A stretch of 64,000 nt of DNA from Streptomyces capitiformicae (lineage in GTDB: Bacteria > Actinomycetota > Actinomycetes > Streptomycetales > Streptomycetaceae), in NCBI RefSeq assembly GCF_002214185.1, contig NZ_CP022161.1, positions 5,835,486 through 5,899,485 of the forward strand. The letters are read 5' to 3'. Positions 8,034 through 17,182 of the stretch are shown here, in pieces. The notes under the pieces were generated by a model. The model searched no databases and was not told the origin of the DNA. It saw only the letters and a program-made list of their open reading frames with translations. How positions within the stretch are numbered: the first letter of the stretch is position 1; each line of letters begins with the position of its first letter. Position numbers and translations under genes: made by a program.

Positions 8034-9655
8034 GCCCCGTACAGCAGACATTCCTCGCCGCGAACGAGGCCAGCGAGCACCGGCCGCTGATCATCACCCT
8101 GTTCGGGCTGTTCGTCCTGGCGACCCTCGCCATCACCATCTGGGCGGGCCGTCAGACCAAGGACGCCGCCGACTTCTACGCGGGCGGACGCCAGTTCAGC
8201 GCCTTCCAGAACGGCCTCGCGGTCTCCGGTGACTACATGTCGGCCGCGTCCTTCCTCGGCATCGCGGGCGCGATCGCCCTCTTCGGATACGACGGCTTCC
8301 TCTACTCCATCGGCTTCCTCGTCGCCTGGCTGGTCGCCCTGCTCCTGGTCGCCGAGCCGCTGCGCAACTCCGGCCGCTACACCATGGGTGACGTGCTCGC
8401 GTACCGCATGCGCCAGCGCCCGGTCCGCACCGCGGCCGGTACGTCCACGATCGTCGTGTCGATCTTCTATCTGCTGGCCCAGATGGCGGGCGCGGGCGTC
8501 CTCGTGTCGCTGCTGCTCGGCATCACCTCCGACGCCGGCAAGGTCCTGATCGTCGCCCTCGTCGGCGTCCTGATGATCGTCTACGTCTCCATCGGCGGTA
8601 TGAAGGGCACCACCTGGGTCCAGATGGTGAAGGCCGTGCTGCTGATCGGCGGCACGCTCCTCATTACGTTCCTGGTGCTGCTGAAGTTCAACTTCAACAT
8701 CTCCGATCTGCTCGGCACGGCCGCCGAGAACAGCGGCAAGGGCGCCGCCTTCCTGGAGCCCGGCCTCCAGTACGGCGCGACCGGCACCTCCAAGCTGGAC
8801 TTCATCTCCCTCGGCATCGCCCTGGTGCTCGGCACCGCCGGTCTGCCGCACATCCTGATCCGCTTCTACACGGTGCCCAACGCCAAGGCCGCCCGGAAGT
8901 CCGTGAACTGGGCCATCGGCATCATCGGCGGCTTCTACCTGATGACCATCGCCCTCGGCTTCGGCGCCGCCGCGCTGATCGACCAGAAAGAGATCATCGC
9001 CTCCAACCCGTCCGGCAACACGGCGGCCCCGCTGCTCGCCCTGCACCTGGGCGGCGTCGACTCGGCCTGGGGCGCGATCCTGCTCGCCACGATCTCGGCG
9101 GTGGCCTTCGCGACCATCCTCGCCGTGGTCGCCGGCCTCACCCTCGCCTCGTCGTCCTCCTTCGCGCACGACATCTACGCCAACGTCATCCGCAAGGGGA
9201 AGGCATCCGGCGCCGAAGAGGTCCGCGCGGCCCGCTGGGCGACCGTCTTCATCGGCGCCGTCGCGATCGGCCTGGGCGCCCTCGCCCGCGACCTGAACGT
9301 GGCCGGCCTGGTCGCGCTCGCCTTCGCGGTCGCCGCCTCCGCCAACCTGCCGACGATCCTCTACAGCCTCTTCTGGAAGAAGTTCACCACCCAGGGCGCG
9401 CTGTGGTCGATCTACGGCGGTCTGATCGTCGCCGTCGGCCTGGTGCTGTTCTCGCCCGTCGTCTCCGGCGACCCGAAGGCGATGTTCCCGGATGTCGACT
9501 TCCACTGGTTCCCGCTGAAGAACCCGGGCATCATCTCCATCCCGTTCGGCTTCCTCATGGGCTGGCTCGGCACGGTCCTCTCCAAGGAGGAGCCCGACAC
9601 CGGCAAGTACGCCGAACTGGAGGTCCGCTCCCTCACGGGCACCGGAGCCCACTGA
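8030..9655 (+). CDS. actP: Cation/acetate symporter (SSS family, ActP-like)
   Basis: A 541-residue integral membrane protein with about 13 hydrophobic helices, typical of sodium:solute symporters. Family signatures include DFYAGGRQFSAFQNGLAVSG and DYMSAASFLG near the N-terminus and GTAGLPHILIRFYTV in the middle. These match the acetate/monocarboxylate (ActP) subgroup, which imports acetate, propionate or pyruvate with a cation. It overlaps the DUF485 gene by four bases, and that pairing strengthens the call. The exact substrate cannot be read from sequence. Confidence 0.9.
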   Translation: MSPVQQTFLAANEASEHRPLIITLFGLFVLATLAITIWAGRQTKDAADFYAGGRQFSAFQNGLAVSGDYMSAASFLGIAGAIALFGYDGFLYSIGFLVAWLVALLLVAEPLRNSGRYTMGDVLAYRMRQRPVRTAAGTSTIVVSIFYLLAQMAGAGVLVSLLLGITSDAGKVLIVALVGVLMIVYVSIGGMKGTTWVQMVKAVLLIGGTLLITFLVLLKFNFNISDLLGTAAENSGKGAAFLEPGLQYGATGTSKLDFISLGIALVLGTAGLPHILIRFYTVPNAKAARKSVNWAIGIIGGFYLMTIALGFGAAALIDQKEIIASNPSGNTAAPLLALHLGGVDSAWGAILLATISAVAFATILAVVAGLTLASSSSFAHDIYANVIRKGKASGAEEVRAARWATVFIGAVAIGLGALARDLNVAGLVALAFAVAASANLPTILYSLFWKKFTTQGALWSIYGGLIVAVGLVLFSPVVSGDPKAMFPDVDFHWFPLKNPGIISIPFGFLMGWLGTVLSKEEPDTGKYAELEVRSLTGTGAH

Positions 9656-9669
9656 GCCGGTTCCCTCCG

Positions 9670-9705
9670 CCCGGGGCCGTCGTAGATCTCTACGGCGGCC
9701 CCGGG
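9670..9705. terminator. Strong hairpin after acetate symporter
   Basis: Near-perfect inverted repeat of 17-base arms starting CCCGGGGCCG, centred on AGATCT, 15 bp after the symporter stop. It is a good candidate for an intrinsic terminator. Confidence 0.75.
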
Positions 9706-9800
9706 CCTGTTTCTCGGCATCCGACTCCGGCGTTGTCAGTGGTCTCACGTAGGCTCGCAAGTGTTCGGGAATTACTGATCCGGTACGGGAGGGGGCCCAC

Positions 9801-10790
9801 GTGCTCATCGACACCTACGGCCGAGTGGCCACCGACCTGCGGGTCTCGCTGACCGACCGGTGCAATCTGCGCTGTACGTACTGCATGCCCGAGGAGGGCC
9901 TGCAGTGGTTGGCCAAGCCGGACCTCCTCACGGACGACGAGATCGTCCGCCTGATCGACATAGCCGTCCGCACGCTGGGCATCACCGAGGTCCGCTTCAC
10001 CGGCGGCGAGCCCCTGCTGCGCCCCGGCCTGGTGGGCATAGTGGAGCGCGTCGCCGCCCTCGACCCGCGCCCCCAGATGTCCCTCACCACCAACGGCATC
10101 GGCCTCAAGCGCACGGCGACGGCCCTGAAGGCGGCGGGCCTGGACCGGGTCAACGTCTCACTGGACACCCTCCGCCCCGACGTTTTCAAGACCCTCACCC
10201 GCCGGGACCGCCACAAGGACGTCCTGGAGGGCCTCGAAGCCGCCCGCGAGGCGGACCTGAACCCCGTCAAGGTCAACTCGGTCCTGATGCCGGGCCTGAA
10301 CGAGAACGAGGCCCCGGACCTCCTCGCCTGGGCCGTCGAGCACGATTACGAGCTGCGCTTCATCGAGCAGATGCCCCTGGACGCCCAGCACGGCTGGAAG
10401 CGCGACGGCATGGTGACGGCCGGTGACATCCTCCAGTCCCTCCGCACCCGCTTCGACCTCACCCCCGAGGGCTCCGAGATCCGCGGCTCGGCCCCGGCGG
10501 AACGCTGGCTGGTCGACGGCGGCCCCCACCGAGTAGGCGTCATCGCCTCCGTCACCCGCCCCTTCTGCTCCGCCTGCGACCGCACCCGCCTCACGGCCGA
10601 CGGCCAGGTCCGCACCTGCCTGTTCGCCCGCGAGGAAACCGACCTGCGCGCCGCCCTCCGCTCGGACGCCTCCGACGAGGAGATCGCCCGCATCTGGCGT
10701 TTGGCGATGTGGGGCAAGAAGGCGGGAGCGGGCCTGGACGACCCGTCGTTCGTACAGCCGGACCGCCCGATGTCCGCAATCGGAGGCTGA
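9801..10790 (+). CDS. moaA: GTP 3',8-cyclase MoaA
   Basis: A 329-residue radical SAM enzyme for the first step of molybdenum cofactor synthesis (GTP to 3',8-cH2GTP). The N-terminal [4Fe-4S] cysteines are C21, C25 and C28 in CNLRCTYC. The second cluster binds C256, C259 and C273 in FCSACDRTRL...VRTC. The product ends in Gly-Gly, as MoaA proteins need for activity. The start is a GTG preceded by GGGAGGGGG. No other moa genes are adjacent. Confidence 0.96.
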   Translation: MLIDTYGRVATDLRVSLTDRCNLRCTYCMPEEGLQWLAKPDLLTDDEIVRLIDIAVRTLGITEVRFTGGEPLLRPGLVGIVERVAALDPRPQMSLTTNGIGLKRTATALKAAGLDRVNVSLDTLRPDVFKTLTRRDRHKDVLEGLEAAREADLNPVKVNSVLMPGLNENEAPDLLAWAVEHDYELRFIEQMPLDAQHGWKRDGMVTAGDILQSLRTRFDLTPEGSEIRGSAPAERWLVDGGPHRVGVIASVTRPFCSACDRTRLTADGQVRTCLFAREETDLRAALRSDASDEEIARIWRLAMWGKKAGAGLDDPSFVQPDRPMSAIGG

Positions 10791-10795
10791 GCGTT

Positions 10796-11035
10796 CTACG
10801 GCGCGGGCTCCTCCCAGTCCTCCAGCTTCACGACGTCCTTCAGGAACCCGCGCACACCCAGGAACTGAGACAACGACTCCCGATGCTCCTTGCACGCGAG
10901 CCACGTTTTGCGCCGCTCCGGCGTGTGCAACTTGGGGTTGTTCCAGGCGAGCACCCACACCGCGTCCGCACGACAGCCCTTGGCGGAACAGATGGGGGAG
11001 GACGGGTCGGATCCGGGGATGTTGAGGATGTTCAC
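10796..11035 (-). CDS. Small conserved protein with Cys pairs (zinc-binding-like)
   Basis: A 79-residue protein conserved in actinobacteria, often carried in databases under the doubtful name 'acetone carboxylase'. It has a CSAKGC pair near residue 16 and a C-x2-H pair (ACKEH) near residue 47, suggesting a small zinc-binding fold. It also has WVLAWNNPKLHTPERRK, typical of the family. It converges on moaA with only 5 bp between the stops. Function unknown. Confidence 0.75.
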   Translation of the reverse strand: MNILNIPGSDPSSPICSAKGCRADAVWVLAWNNPKLHTPERRKTWLACKEHRESLSQFLGVRGFLKDVVKLEDWEEPAP

Positions 11036-11060
11036 CCGTCGACCCTAGCCGCTGAAAAGG

Positions 11061-11098
11061 CGACGCCGAGCAGCCACGGGGGGAGCTGCCCGGCGTCG
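11061..11098. terminator. Hairpin upstream of the small zinc-binding gene
   Basis: Imperfect inverted repeat with outer arms CGACGCCG / CGGCGTCG and an inner CAGC/GCTG pairing, in the 207-bp gap between two leftward genes. It may terminate the DUF3099 transcript. Confidence 0.45.
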
Positions 11099-11242
11099 GT
11101 CTGTCGCTCCGACGGGGGATGCGGAGCGCGTACGAAGTATGTCACGGGTAACCCTCTGCCCGGCACAGGAACTCCATGATTGATCTGAGCTTTATTTGAG
11201 CCTGGCGGGCGGACGGATTCCGCTTCGCCCGGATTCCCGAGC

Positions 11243-11629
11243 TCAGGCCCGCTCGCGCGGCTCGCTCCGCCGACTCTCCGCGGAGCCCTCCGCACCACCT
11301 TCCGGGAAGGGTTCCGCGAACCGGTCGTCCCGGGGCGGCGCGATCATCGGACGCGTGGGGGTGGTGACGAACGTGGACGGCAGTGAGGGCGCGTTCTCCC
11401 GGCCCGCGTTGGCGATCACCACGGCGATGTACGGCAGCACCATGCCGAGCACCAGTGCGACGACCGCGACGTGCCGTTCGACATTCCAGAGAGTCGCGGC
11501 GGCGATCACCGAGAGGGTGCGGACGGACATCGAGATGACGTAGCGTCGTTGCCTGCCGCGGACGTCGTCGGCGAGTCCCTGCCGGGCTCCCGTGATCCGG
11601 AAGACCTCGACGTTGCCATGCTTCCGCAT
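11243..11629 (-). CDS. DUF3099 membrane protein
   Basis: A 128-residue protein opening MRKHGNVEVFRITGARQGL and continuing with DVRGRQRRYVISMSVRT, the DUF3099 pattern. Two hydrophobic helices follow (about residues 37-53 and 56-75, VALVLGMVLPYIAVVIAN), then a polar Pro/Glu/Arg-rich C-terminal tail. The ATG at 11629 is preferred to upstream in-frame starts because homologues begin near the ITGA motif. Function unknown. Confidence 0.75.
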   Translation of the reverse strand: MRKHGNVEVFRITGARQGLADDVRGRQRRYVISMSVRTLSVIAAATLWNVERHVAVVALVLGMVLPYIAVVIANAGRENAPSLPSTFVTTPTRPMIAPPRDDRFAEPFPEGGAEGSAESRRSEPRERA

Positions 11630-11832
11630 CGCGTTCCACCACCCGCCTGTATCGGACGCTCCCCGGCCATCCACGTTACGCCGCGTCTGCGCCGTCTACG
11701 AGAGCGGGTCACCTTCCACGAGGACCGGGCGAAATGCGCCGTTCCACGTACGCCACCGCCCGATATGCGGCGTAGTGCAGGCGGGCCGACACTGGGCGTA
11801 ATGCTCACGTCGAGCCGTACGAGGAGGAAGCC

Positions 11833-12111
11833 ATGGGCTGGTTGTGGGCGATCATCGTGGGATTCGTACTCGGCCTGCTGGCCAAGGCGATCATTCCGGG
11901 CAGGCAGCACAGCCCGCTCTGGCTGACGACCATCTTCGGCATCATCGGCGCCATCGTCGGCAACGCCCTGGCCCGAGCCTTCGGCATCGAAGAAACCGCA
12001 GGCATCGACTGGGGCCGCCACGCCCTCCAACTGGCCGCCGCAGTAGTGATCGTATTCCTCGGCGACATGGCATACACGGCAACACTGGGCCGCAGAAAAC
12101 AACGAACCTGA
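11833..12111 (+). CDS. GlsB/YeaQ/YmgE-type small membrane protein
   Basis: A 92-residue, very hydrophobic protein with three predicted helices and glycine zippers (GFVLGLLAKAIIPG, TTIFGIIGAIVGN, AAAVVIVFLGDMAY). This matches the transglycosylase-associated / GlsB family linked to stress responses in other bacteria. The start ATG follows GGAGGAAGCC at a good distance. The gene stands alone, divergent from DUF3099. Confidence 0.85.
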   Translation: MGWLWAIIVGFVLGLLAKAIIPGRQHSPLWLTTIFGIIGAIVGNALARAFGIEETAGIDWGRHALQLAAAVVIVFLGDMAYTATLGRRKQRT

Positions 12112-12112
12112 A

Positions 12113-12176
12113 CGCCCCGTAAGGGGCGGGGCTGTGTCGATATGCGGCTCCGCCGCGTGGGCGCGACAAGCCACAA
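12113..12176. repeat. Dispersed intergenic REP-like element, copy 1
   Basis: Just after the preceding gene the sequence reads AAGGGGCGGGGCTGTGTCGA, then CGGCTCCGCCG, then CGCGACAAGCCACAA. The same parts in the same order occur at 12250-12355, and shorter versions at 23890-23945 and 40583-40625. This is a short intergenic element family typical of Streptomyces; it carries no ORF and may act in RNA folding or termination. Confidence 0.6.
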
Positions 12177-12249
12177 GAAAGCGGCACTCGCCAGACCCCC
12201 ACGCCCCGACTGTGTCCAAGCAGATCGGGCGAAGTCCGCTGCGGTTCGG

Positions 12250-12360
12250 CCGCGCCCTGAAGGGGCGCGGGGCGGAACATTCTGCGGCTCCGCCGCGATG
12301 GGGGTCCCCCCGCGCGAGCGCAGTGAGCGTGGGGGAGCGACCAGCCACGACGGTGCCGTA
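12250..12360. repeat. Dispersed intergenic REP-like element, copy 2
   Basis: A second copy of the element at 12113, in the same orientation: AAGGGGCGCGGGGCGGAACA, CGGCTCCGCCG, then GAGCGACCAGCCACGACGG. Between the last two lies an inverted repeat (GGGGGTCCCCCCGCGCGAGC) also present at 37010-37090. Together the two copies fill most of the 288-bp gap before tyrS. Confidence 0.55.
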
Positions 12361-12399
12361 GACGATCGACGGCGTGTCTCGGTACTTCCAGCGGAGCGC

Positions 12400-13668
12400 T
12401 TAGGCTCCAGTCACCTCGACCGCGGCAAGATTCTTCTTCCCCCGCCGCAGCACCAGCCACCGCCCGTGAATGAGATCCTCCGGCACCGGCACGGCATCCT
12501 CCGCGGTGACCTTCACGTTGTTCACGTAAGCCCCGCCCTCCTTAACGGTCCGCCGCCCCGCGGACTTACTGGGCACCAGCCCAACCTCCGCGAACAGATC
12601 GACGACGGGCGCCAGCCCGGCAACCTTGGCATGCGGTACCTCAGAGAGAGCCGCGCTGAGCGTCTTCTCGTCCAGCTCCGCCAGCTCCCCCTGCCCGAAG
12701 AGCGCGCGCGACGCGGCGATCACCGCGGCGGTCTGGTCGGCGCCATGGACGAGCGTCGTCAGCTCCTCCGCCAGCGCACGCTGCGCGGCCCGCGCCTGCG
12801 GCCGCTCCACCGTCTGCTTCTCCAACTCCTCAAGTTCCTCGCGGGACTTGAAGGACAGGATCCGCATGTACGTCGAGATGTCCCGGTCGTCCACATTCAG
12901 CCAGAACTGGTAGAACGCGTACGGCGTGGTCATCTCCGGGTCGAGCCAGACGGCCCCGCCCTCGGTCTTGCCGAACTTCGTGCCGTCCGCCTTGGTCATC
13001 AGCGGCGTCGCCAGCGCGTGCACGTTGGCGTGCGGCTCCAGCTTGTGGATCAGGTCCAGGCCGGCCGTGAGGTTGCCCCACTGGTCGCTGCCGCCCTGCT
13101 GGAGGGTGCAGCCGTACCTCCGGTAGAGCTGGAGGAAGTCCATGCCCTGGAGGATCTGGTAGCTGAACTCGGTGTAGCTGATGCCCTGGTCGGACTCCAG
13201 ACGGCGGGCGACGGAGTCCTTCGTCAGCATCTTGTTGACGCGGAAGTGCTTGCCGATGTCCCGCAGGAACTCGATCGCGGAGAGGCCCTCGGTCCAGTCG
13301 AGGTTGTTGACCATGACGGCCGCGTTCTCGCCCTCGAAGGACAGGAACGGTTCGATCTGGGCGCGCAGCTTGCCGACCCAGCCGGCGACCGTCTCCGGGT
13401 CGTTCAGCGTGCGCTCCGCCGTCGGGCGCGGGTCGCCGATCAGACCCGTCGCGCCGCCCACCAGCGCCAGCGGCCGGTGCCCGGCCTGCTGGAGCCGGCG
13501 CACGGTGAGTACCTGCACCAGGTGTCCGACGTGCAGGGACGGCGCGGTCGGGTCGAAACCGCAATAGAACGTGACGGGACCGTCCGCGAGCGCCTTGCGC
13601 AAAGCGTCCTCGTCAGTGGACAGGGCGAACAGCCCCCGCCACTTCAGCTCGTCGACGATGTCCGTCAC
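12400..13668 (-). CDS. tyrS: Tyrosyl-tRNA synthetase
   Basis: A 422-residue class I aminoacyl-tRNA synthetase that charges tRNA-Tyr. The HIGH motif is HVGH at residues 46-49 (PSLHVGHL), and the KMSKS loop is KFGKT in [12 protein letters not shown]. The C-terminal 65 residues form an S4-like RNA-binding domain ([17 protein letters not shown]). The GTG start at 13668 is set by AAGGAGA just upstream; the frame stays open for 25 further codons but without family similarity. Length is typical of the family. Confidence 0.95.
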   Translation of the reverse strand: MTDIVDELKWRGLFALSTDEDALRKALADGPVTFYCGFDPTAPSLHVGHLVQVLTVRRLQQAGHRPLALVGGATGLIGDPRPTAERTLNDPETVAGWVGKLRAQIEPFLSFEGENAAVMVNNLDWTEGLSAIEFLRDIGKHFRVNKMLTKDSVARRLESDQGISYTEFSYQILQGMDFLQLYRRYGCTLQQGGSDQWGNLTAGLDLIHKLEPHANVHALATPLMTKADGTKFGKTEGGAVWLDPEMTTPYAFYQFWLNVDDRDISTYMRILSFKSREELEELEKQTVERPQARAAQRALAEELTTLVHGADQTAAVIAASRALFGQGELAELDEKTLSAALSEVPHAKVAGLAPVVDLFAEVGLVPSKSAGRRTVKEGGAYVNNVKVTAEDAVPVPEDLIHGRWLVLRRGKKNLAAVEVTGA

Positions 13669-13757
13669 GGTTCTCGTGTCTCCTTGGATGATCTTCGGGA
13701 TGATCTTCGGGTGGTGGTCGGCAGTCGGGTGACAGCCGACCACGAACGCCTACGAGG

Positions 13758-15152
13758 TTATACGCCCTGACTGACAGAGCTCATATTGAAATCCGGCACC
13801 CGCAGCGCGGGCGTCGCGGCCCTGGTGAAGTAGTCGCTCCACTCGCGCGGCAGCGTCTTCTCCGTACGCCCCGCCTCGCTGGCCCGGCCCAGCAGGTCGA
13901 CCGGCGACTCGTTGAACCGGAAGTTGTTGACCTCGCCCGTGACCTCGCCGTTCTCCACGAGGTAGACGCCGTCCCGGGTCAGCCCGGTCAGCAGCAGCGT
14001 CGCCGGGTCGACCTCACGGATGTACCAGAGGCAGGTCAGCAGCAGCCCGCGCTCGGTGTCCGCGACCATCTCCGCGAGGGAGCGGTCCGAGCCCCCGTCG
14101 AGGATCAGATTGCCGATCGACGGCGCCACCGACAGCCCGGTGAGACCCGCGCTGTGCCGGGTGGTCGTCAGATTCGCGATCTCGCCCGCGCGGATCCACT
14201 CGGTCGCCTTCAGCGGCAGCCCGTTGTCGAACACGGAGGTGTCGCCGCCGGAGGAGTGGGCCAGGACGAAGGGCGCGGACTCCAGGCCGGGCTCGTTCGG
14301 GTCGCTGCGCAGGGTCAGCGGCAGGTCGGTGAGCTTCTCGCCGATCCGGGTGCCGCCGCCGGGCTTGCTGAACACCGTCCGGCCCTCGGCTGCGTCCCGC
14401 GCCGACGCCGACCACATCTGGTAGATCAGCAGGTCCGCCACGGCCGTCGGCGGCAGCAGCGTCTCGTACCGCCCGGCGGGCAGCTCGATCCGCCGCTCCG
14501 CCCAGCCCAGCCGTACGGCCAGCTCGGCGTCCAGGTCCGCCGGGTCGACGTCCTTGAAGTCCCGCGTCGACCGGCCCGCCCAGGCCGAGCGCGTACGGTC
14601 CGGGGACTTGGCGTTCAGCTCCAGCGTCCCGTTCGGCTGGTCGTGCCGCAGACGCAGCCCCGTCGACGTACCCAGGTAGCTGGAGACCAGCTCGTGGTTG
14701 GCGAAGCCGTACAGCTCACGGCCGCCCGCACGCGCGCGTGCGAACGATTCGCCGAGCGCCGGAGCGAAGTCGGCGAACACGGCGGAGGAGGTCTCGGCGG
14801 GCGCATCAGTGAAGTCAGGGGACTGCTGCACACCCGTGACCAGCGGCTGCGCGTCCTCGGCGGGCCCCGCCCCCCGCGCCGCGGCCTCGGCGGCCCGTAC
14901 CAGCGGCTCCAGCTCGTCGGTGGTGACGGCGGACCGCGACACGACCCCGGAAGCGGTGCCCTCCTTGCCGTCGACGGTGGCGACGACGGTCACCGAGCGC
15001 CCGCGCGTGACCCCGTTCGTCGTCAGCGCGTTGCCCGCCCAGCGCAGGTTGGCCGTCGAGTACTCGTCGGCGATGACGACACACCCGTCGGTCCGGGACA
15101 GCTCGATGGCCCGCTCGACGATCTCGTGCGGCTTGTGGGTACGGGCGCTCAT
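13758..15152 (-). CDS. tldE: TldD/PmbA family protein, TldE-like subunit
   Basis: A 464-residue member of the TldD/TldE (PmbA) family. In E. coli the two proteins form a heterodimeric zinc protease that unfolds and trims peptides such as microcin B17 and CcdA. This partner lacks the HExxxH metal site, as expected for TldE, and has the C-terminal NFRFNESPVDLLGRA block. The start ATG overlaps the stop of the upstream TldD gene (ATGA), so the subunits are translationally coupled. It carries one copy of the CACGCGCGCGTG palindrome. Confidence 0.88.
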   Translation of the reverse strand: MSARTHKPHEIVERAIELSRTDGCVVIADEYSTANLRWAGNALTTNGVTRGRSVTVVATVDGKEGTASGVVSRSAVTTDELEPLVRAAEAAARGAGPAEDAQPLVTGVQQSPDFTDAPAETSSAVFADFAPALGESFARARAGGRELYGFANHELVSSYLGTSTGLRLRHDQPNGTLELNAKSPDRTRSAWAGRSTRDFKDVDPADLDAELAVRLGWAERRIELPAGRYETLLPPTAVADLLIYQMWSASARDAAEGRTVFSKPGGGTRIGEKLTDLPLTLRSDPNEPGLESAPFVLAHSSGGDTSVFDNGLPLKATEWIRAGEIANLTTTRHSAGLTGLSVAPSIGNLILDGGSDRSLAEMVADTERGLLLTCLWYIREVDPATLLLTGLTRDGVYLVENGEVTGEVNNFRFNESPVDLLGRASEAGRTEKTLPREWSDYFTRAATPALRVPDFNMSSVSQGV

Positions 15153-16672
15153 CGACCGGCCTCCTGCGTGGTATTGAGAATGTTGACGCCCTTGAAGAGG
15201 GCCGACGGGCAGCCGTGCGAGACCGACGCGACCTGGCCCGGCTGGGCCTTGCCGCAGTTGAAGGCACCGCCCAGGACATACGTCTGCGGCCCGCCCACGG
15301 CCGCCATGGACCCCCAGAAGTCGGTCGTCGTCGCCTGGTAGGCGACGTCCCGCAGCTGCCCGGCGATCCGACCGTTCTCGATCTTGAAGAACCGTTGCCC
15401 CGTGAATTGAAAGTTGTACCTCTGCATGTCGATGGACCACGACCGGTCCCCGACGACATAGATCCCCCGGTCGACCCCACCGATCAGATCCTCGGTCGAC
15501 AGCCCCGCCGGATCCGGCTGCAGCGACACATTGGCCATGCGCTGCACCGGCACATGGTCGGGGGAGTCGGCGTACGCACACCCGTTGGAGCGCCCGAGCC
15601 CGGTGAGCCGGGCGATCCTGCGATCCAGCTGGTAGCCGACGAGGGTGCCGTCCTTCACGAGATCCCAGCTCTGCCCCTCCACCCCCTCGTCGTCGTACCC
15701 GATGGTCGCCAGGCCGTGCTCGGCGGTGCGGTCACCGGTGACGTTCATCAGCTCGGAGCCGTACCTCAGCTTGTTGAGCTTGTCGAAGGTGGCGAAGGAG
15801 GTACCGGCGTAGGCGGCCTCGTACCCGAGGGCGCGGTCCAGCTCTGTCGCATGCCCGATGGACTCGTGGATGGTCAGCCACAGGTTGGACGGGTCGACGA
15901 CCAGGTCGTACACGCCCGCCTCGACGCTCGGCGCCCGCATCTTCTCGGCGAGCAGCTCCGGGATCCGCGCCAGCTCGTCGTCCCAGTCCCAGCCGGTGCC
16001 CGTCAGATACTCCCAGCCGCGCCCCACCGGCGGTGCCAGCGTCCGCATCGAGTCGAACTCCCCGCTCGACTCGTCCACGGACACGGCCGTCAGCGACGGA
16101 TGCAGCCGTACGCGCTGCTGCGTGGTCACGGTCCCGGCGGTGTCGGCGTAGAACTTGTTCTCGTGCACGGTCAGCAGCGAGGCGTCCACGTGGTTGACCC
16201 CGTCGGCCGCCAGCAGCCGCGCGCTCCAGTCGGTGAGCAGCGCGGACTTCTCCTCGTCCGGGACGGTGAACGGATCGATCTCGTACGACGAGATCCACGT
16301 CTTCTCCGCGTGCACCGGCTCGTCCGCCAGCTCGACCCGCTCGTCCGACCCGGCGGCCTTGATCACCTGCGCGGACAGCTTGGCCATCGCCACGGCCTGC
16401 GAGGCGACCTTCGCGGCGGCGTCCATGGTCAGGTCCACCCCGGACGCGAACCCCCAGGTCCCCCCGTGCACCACCCGCACCGCGTACCCCAGGTCGGTCG
16501 TGTCCGACGACCCGGCGGGCTTCGCGTCCCTGAGCCGCCAGGACGCACTGCGCACCCGCTCGAACCGGAAGTCCGCATGATCGGCCCCGAGCGCACGCGC
16601 GCGTGCGAGCGCGGCATCGGCCAGGGCCCGTAGGGGGAGAGCCAGGAATGACTGATCGACTTCGTGGGGCAC
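15149..16672 (-). CDS. tldD: TldD metalloprotease subunit
   Basis: A 507-residue protein with the family's zinc site HESIGHATELD (His269, Glu270, His274). It is the catalytic half of the TldD/TldE peptidase. I chose the GTG at 16672 with AAGGGA upstream and the family-like start PHEVDQSFLALPLRALADA. Upstream in-frame starts give a low-complexity extension. The gene begins the two-gene tldD-tldE operon. The region from here to 16811 holds no gene. Confidence 0.9.
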   Translation of the reverse strand: MPHEVDQSFLALPLRALADAALARARALGADHADFRFERVRSASWRLRDAKPAGSSDTTDLGYAVRVVHGGTWGFASGVDLTMDAAAKVASQAVAMAKLSAQVIKAAGSDERVELADEPVHAEKTWISSYEIDPFTVPDEEKSALLTDWSARLLAADGVNHVDASLLTVHENKFYADTAGTVTTQQRVRLHPSLTAVSVDESSGEFDSMRTLAPPVGRGWEYLTGTGWDWDDELARIPELLAEKMRAPSVEAGVYDLVVDPSNLWLTIHESIGHATELDRALGYEAAYAGTSFATFDKLNKLRYGSELMNVTGDRTAEHGLATIGYDDEGVEGQSWDLVKDGTLVGYQLDRRIARLTGLGRSNGCAYADSPDHVPVQRMANVSLQPDPAGLSTEDLIGGVDRGIYVVGDRSWSIDMQRYNFQFTGQRFFKIENGRIAGQLRDVAYQATTTDFWGSMAAVGGPQTYVLGGAFNCGKAQPGQVASVSHGCPSALFKGVNILNTTQEAGR

Positions 16673-16811
16673 TGGTGGGGTCCCTTCGGGGTGCTCGCCT
16701 GCGATGGCCGTCACAGGCAGTGAACCATGTCCCGCGGGTCGGATTCCCGGGAGAAAAACCAACGGGCGGCCACGGGACCCAGTCCCGCGCCCGCCCGTGA
16801 TGAGCGTCGCG

Positions 16812-16997
16812 TCAGCCGCCCAGAAGCGTGGTGAACGCCGCCCAGGCCGTCGGCGTGACGACGAGGGGGCGGATGCGCTTGTCCTTGGAGTCGCGGACGT
16901 GGACGGCTTCGGGGCGCATGGCGACCTCCACACAGTTGTCCCCGTCTCCGCCGCTGTAACTGCTCTTGAACCAGTCCAGCTCAGGGGTGGTCCTCAT
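16812..16997 (-). CDS. DUF397 small protein (Scr1-type partner), copy 1
   Basis: A 61-residue DUF397 protein: LDWFKSSYSGGDGDNCVEVA followed by VHVRDSKD and a C-terminal TPTAWAAFTTLL. DUF397 proteins are small partners encoded next to XRE regulators in actinobacteria and are usually described as Scr1-type toxin-antitoxin-like or regulatory pairs. It overlaps the second DUF397 gene by ATGA. The two copies are nearly identical from FKSSYSG onward, a tandem duplication. Confidence 0.88.
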   Translation of the reverse strand: MRTTPELDWFKSSYSGGDGDNCVEVAMRPEAVHVRDSKDKRIRPLVVTPTAWAAFTTLLGG

Positions 16998-17182
16998 AGT
17001 GCTGCCGCGAGCGCCGTGAACGCCGCCCAGGCGGTCGGTGTGACGACGAGGGGGCGGATGGCCTTGTCCTTGGAGTCGCGGATGTGGATCGCCTCGGGGC
17101 GCATGGCGACTTCGACGCAGTTGTCGTTCTCGCTGCCGCTGTAGCTGCTCTTGAACCACGTCAGCTCGTCGGTGGGGCTCAT
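16994..17182 (-). CDS. DUF397 small protein, copy 2
   Basis: A 62-residue DUF397 protein: LTWFKSSYSGSENDNCVEVA, then IHIRDSKD and TPTAWAAFTALAAAL. It starts inside the stop of the XRE gene (ATGA at 17179-17182) and ends inside the start of the other DUF397 gene, so all three genes are translationally chained. The recent-looking duplication may provide a dosage change or two partner specificities. Confidence 0.88.
   Translation of the reverse strand: MSPTDELTWFKSSYSGSENDNCVEVAMRPEAIHIRDSKDKAIRPLVVTPTAWAAFTALAAAL

Noticed and set aside
7856..9814. 652-codon open frame opposite the acetate symporter
   Set aside because: Highly charged antisense shadow with no recognisable protein pattern.
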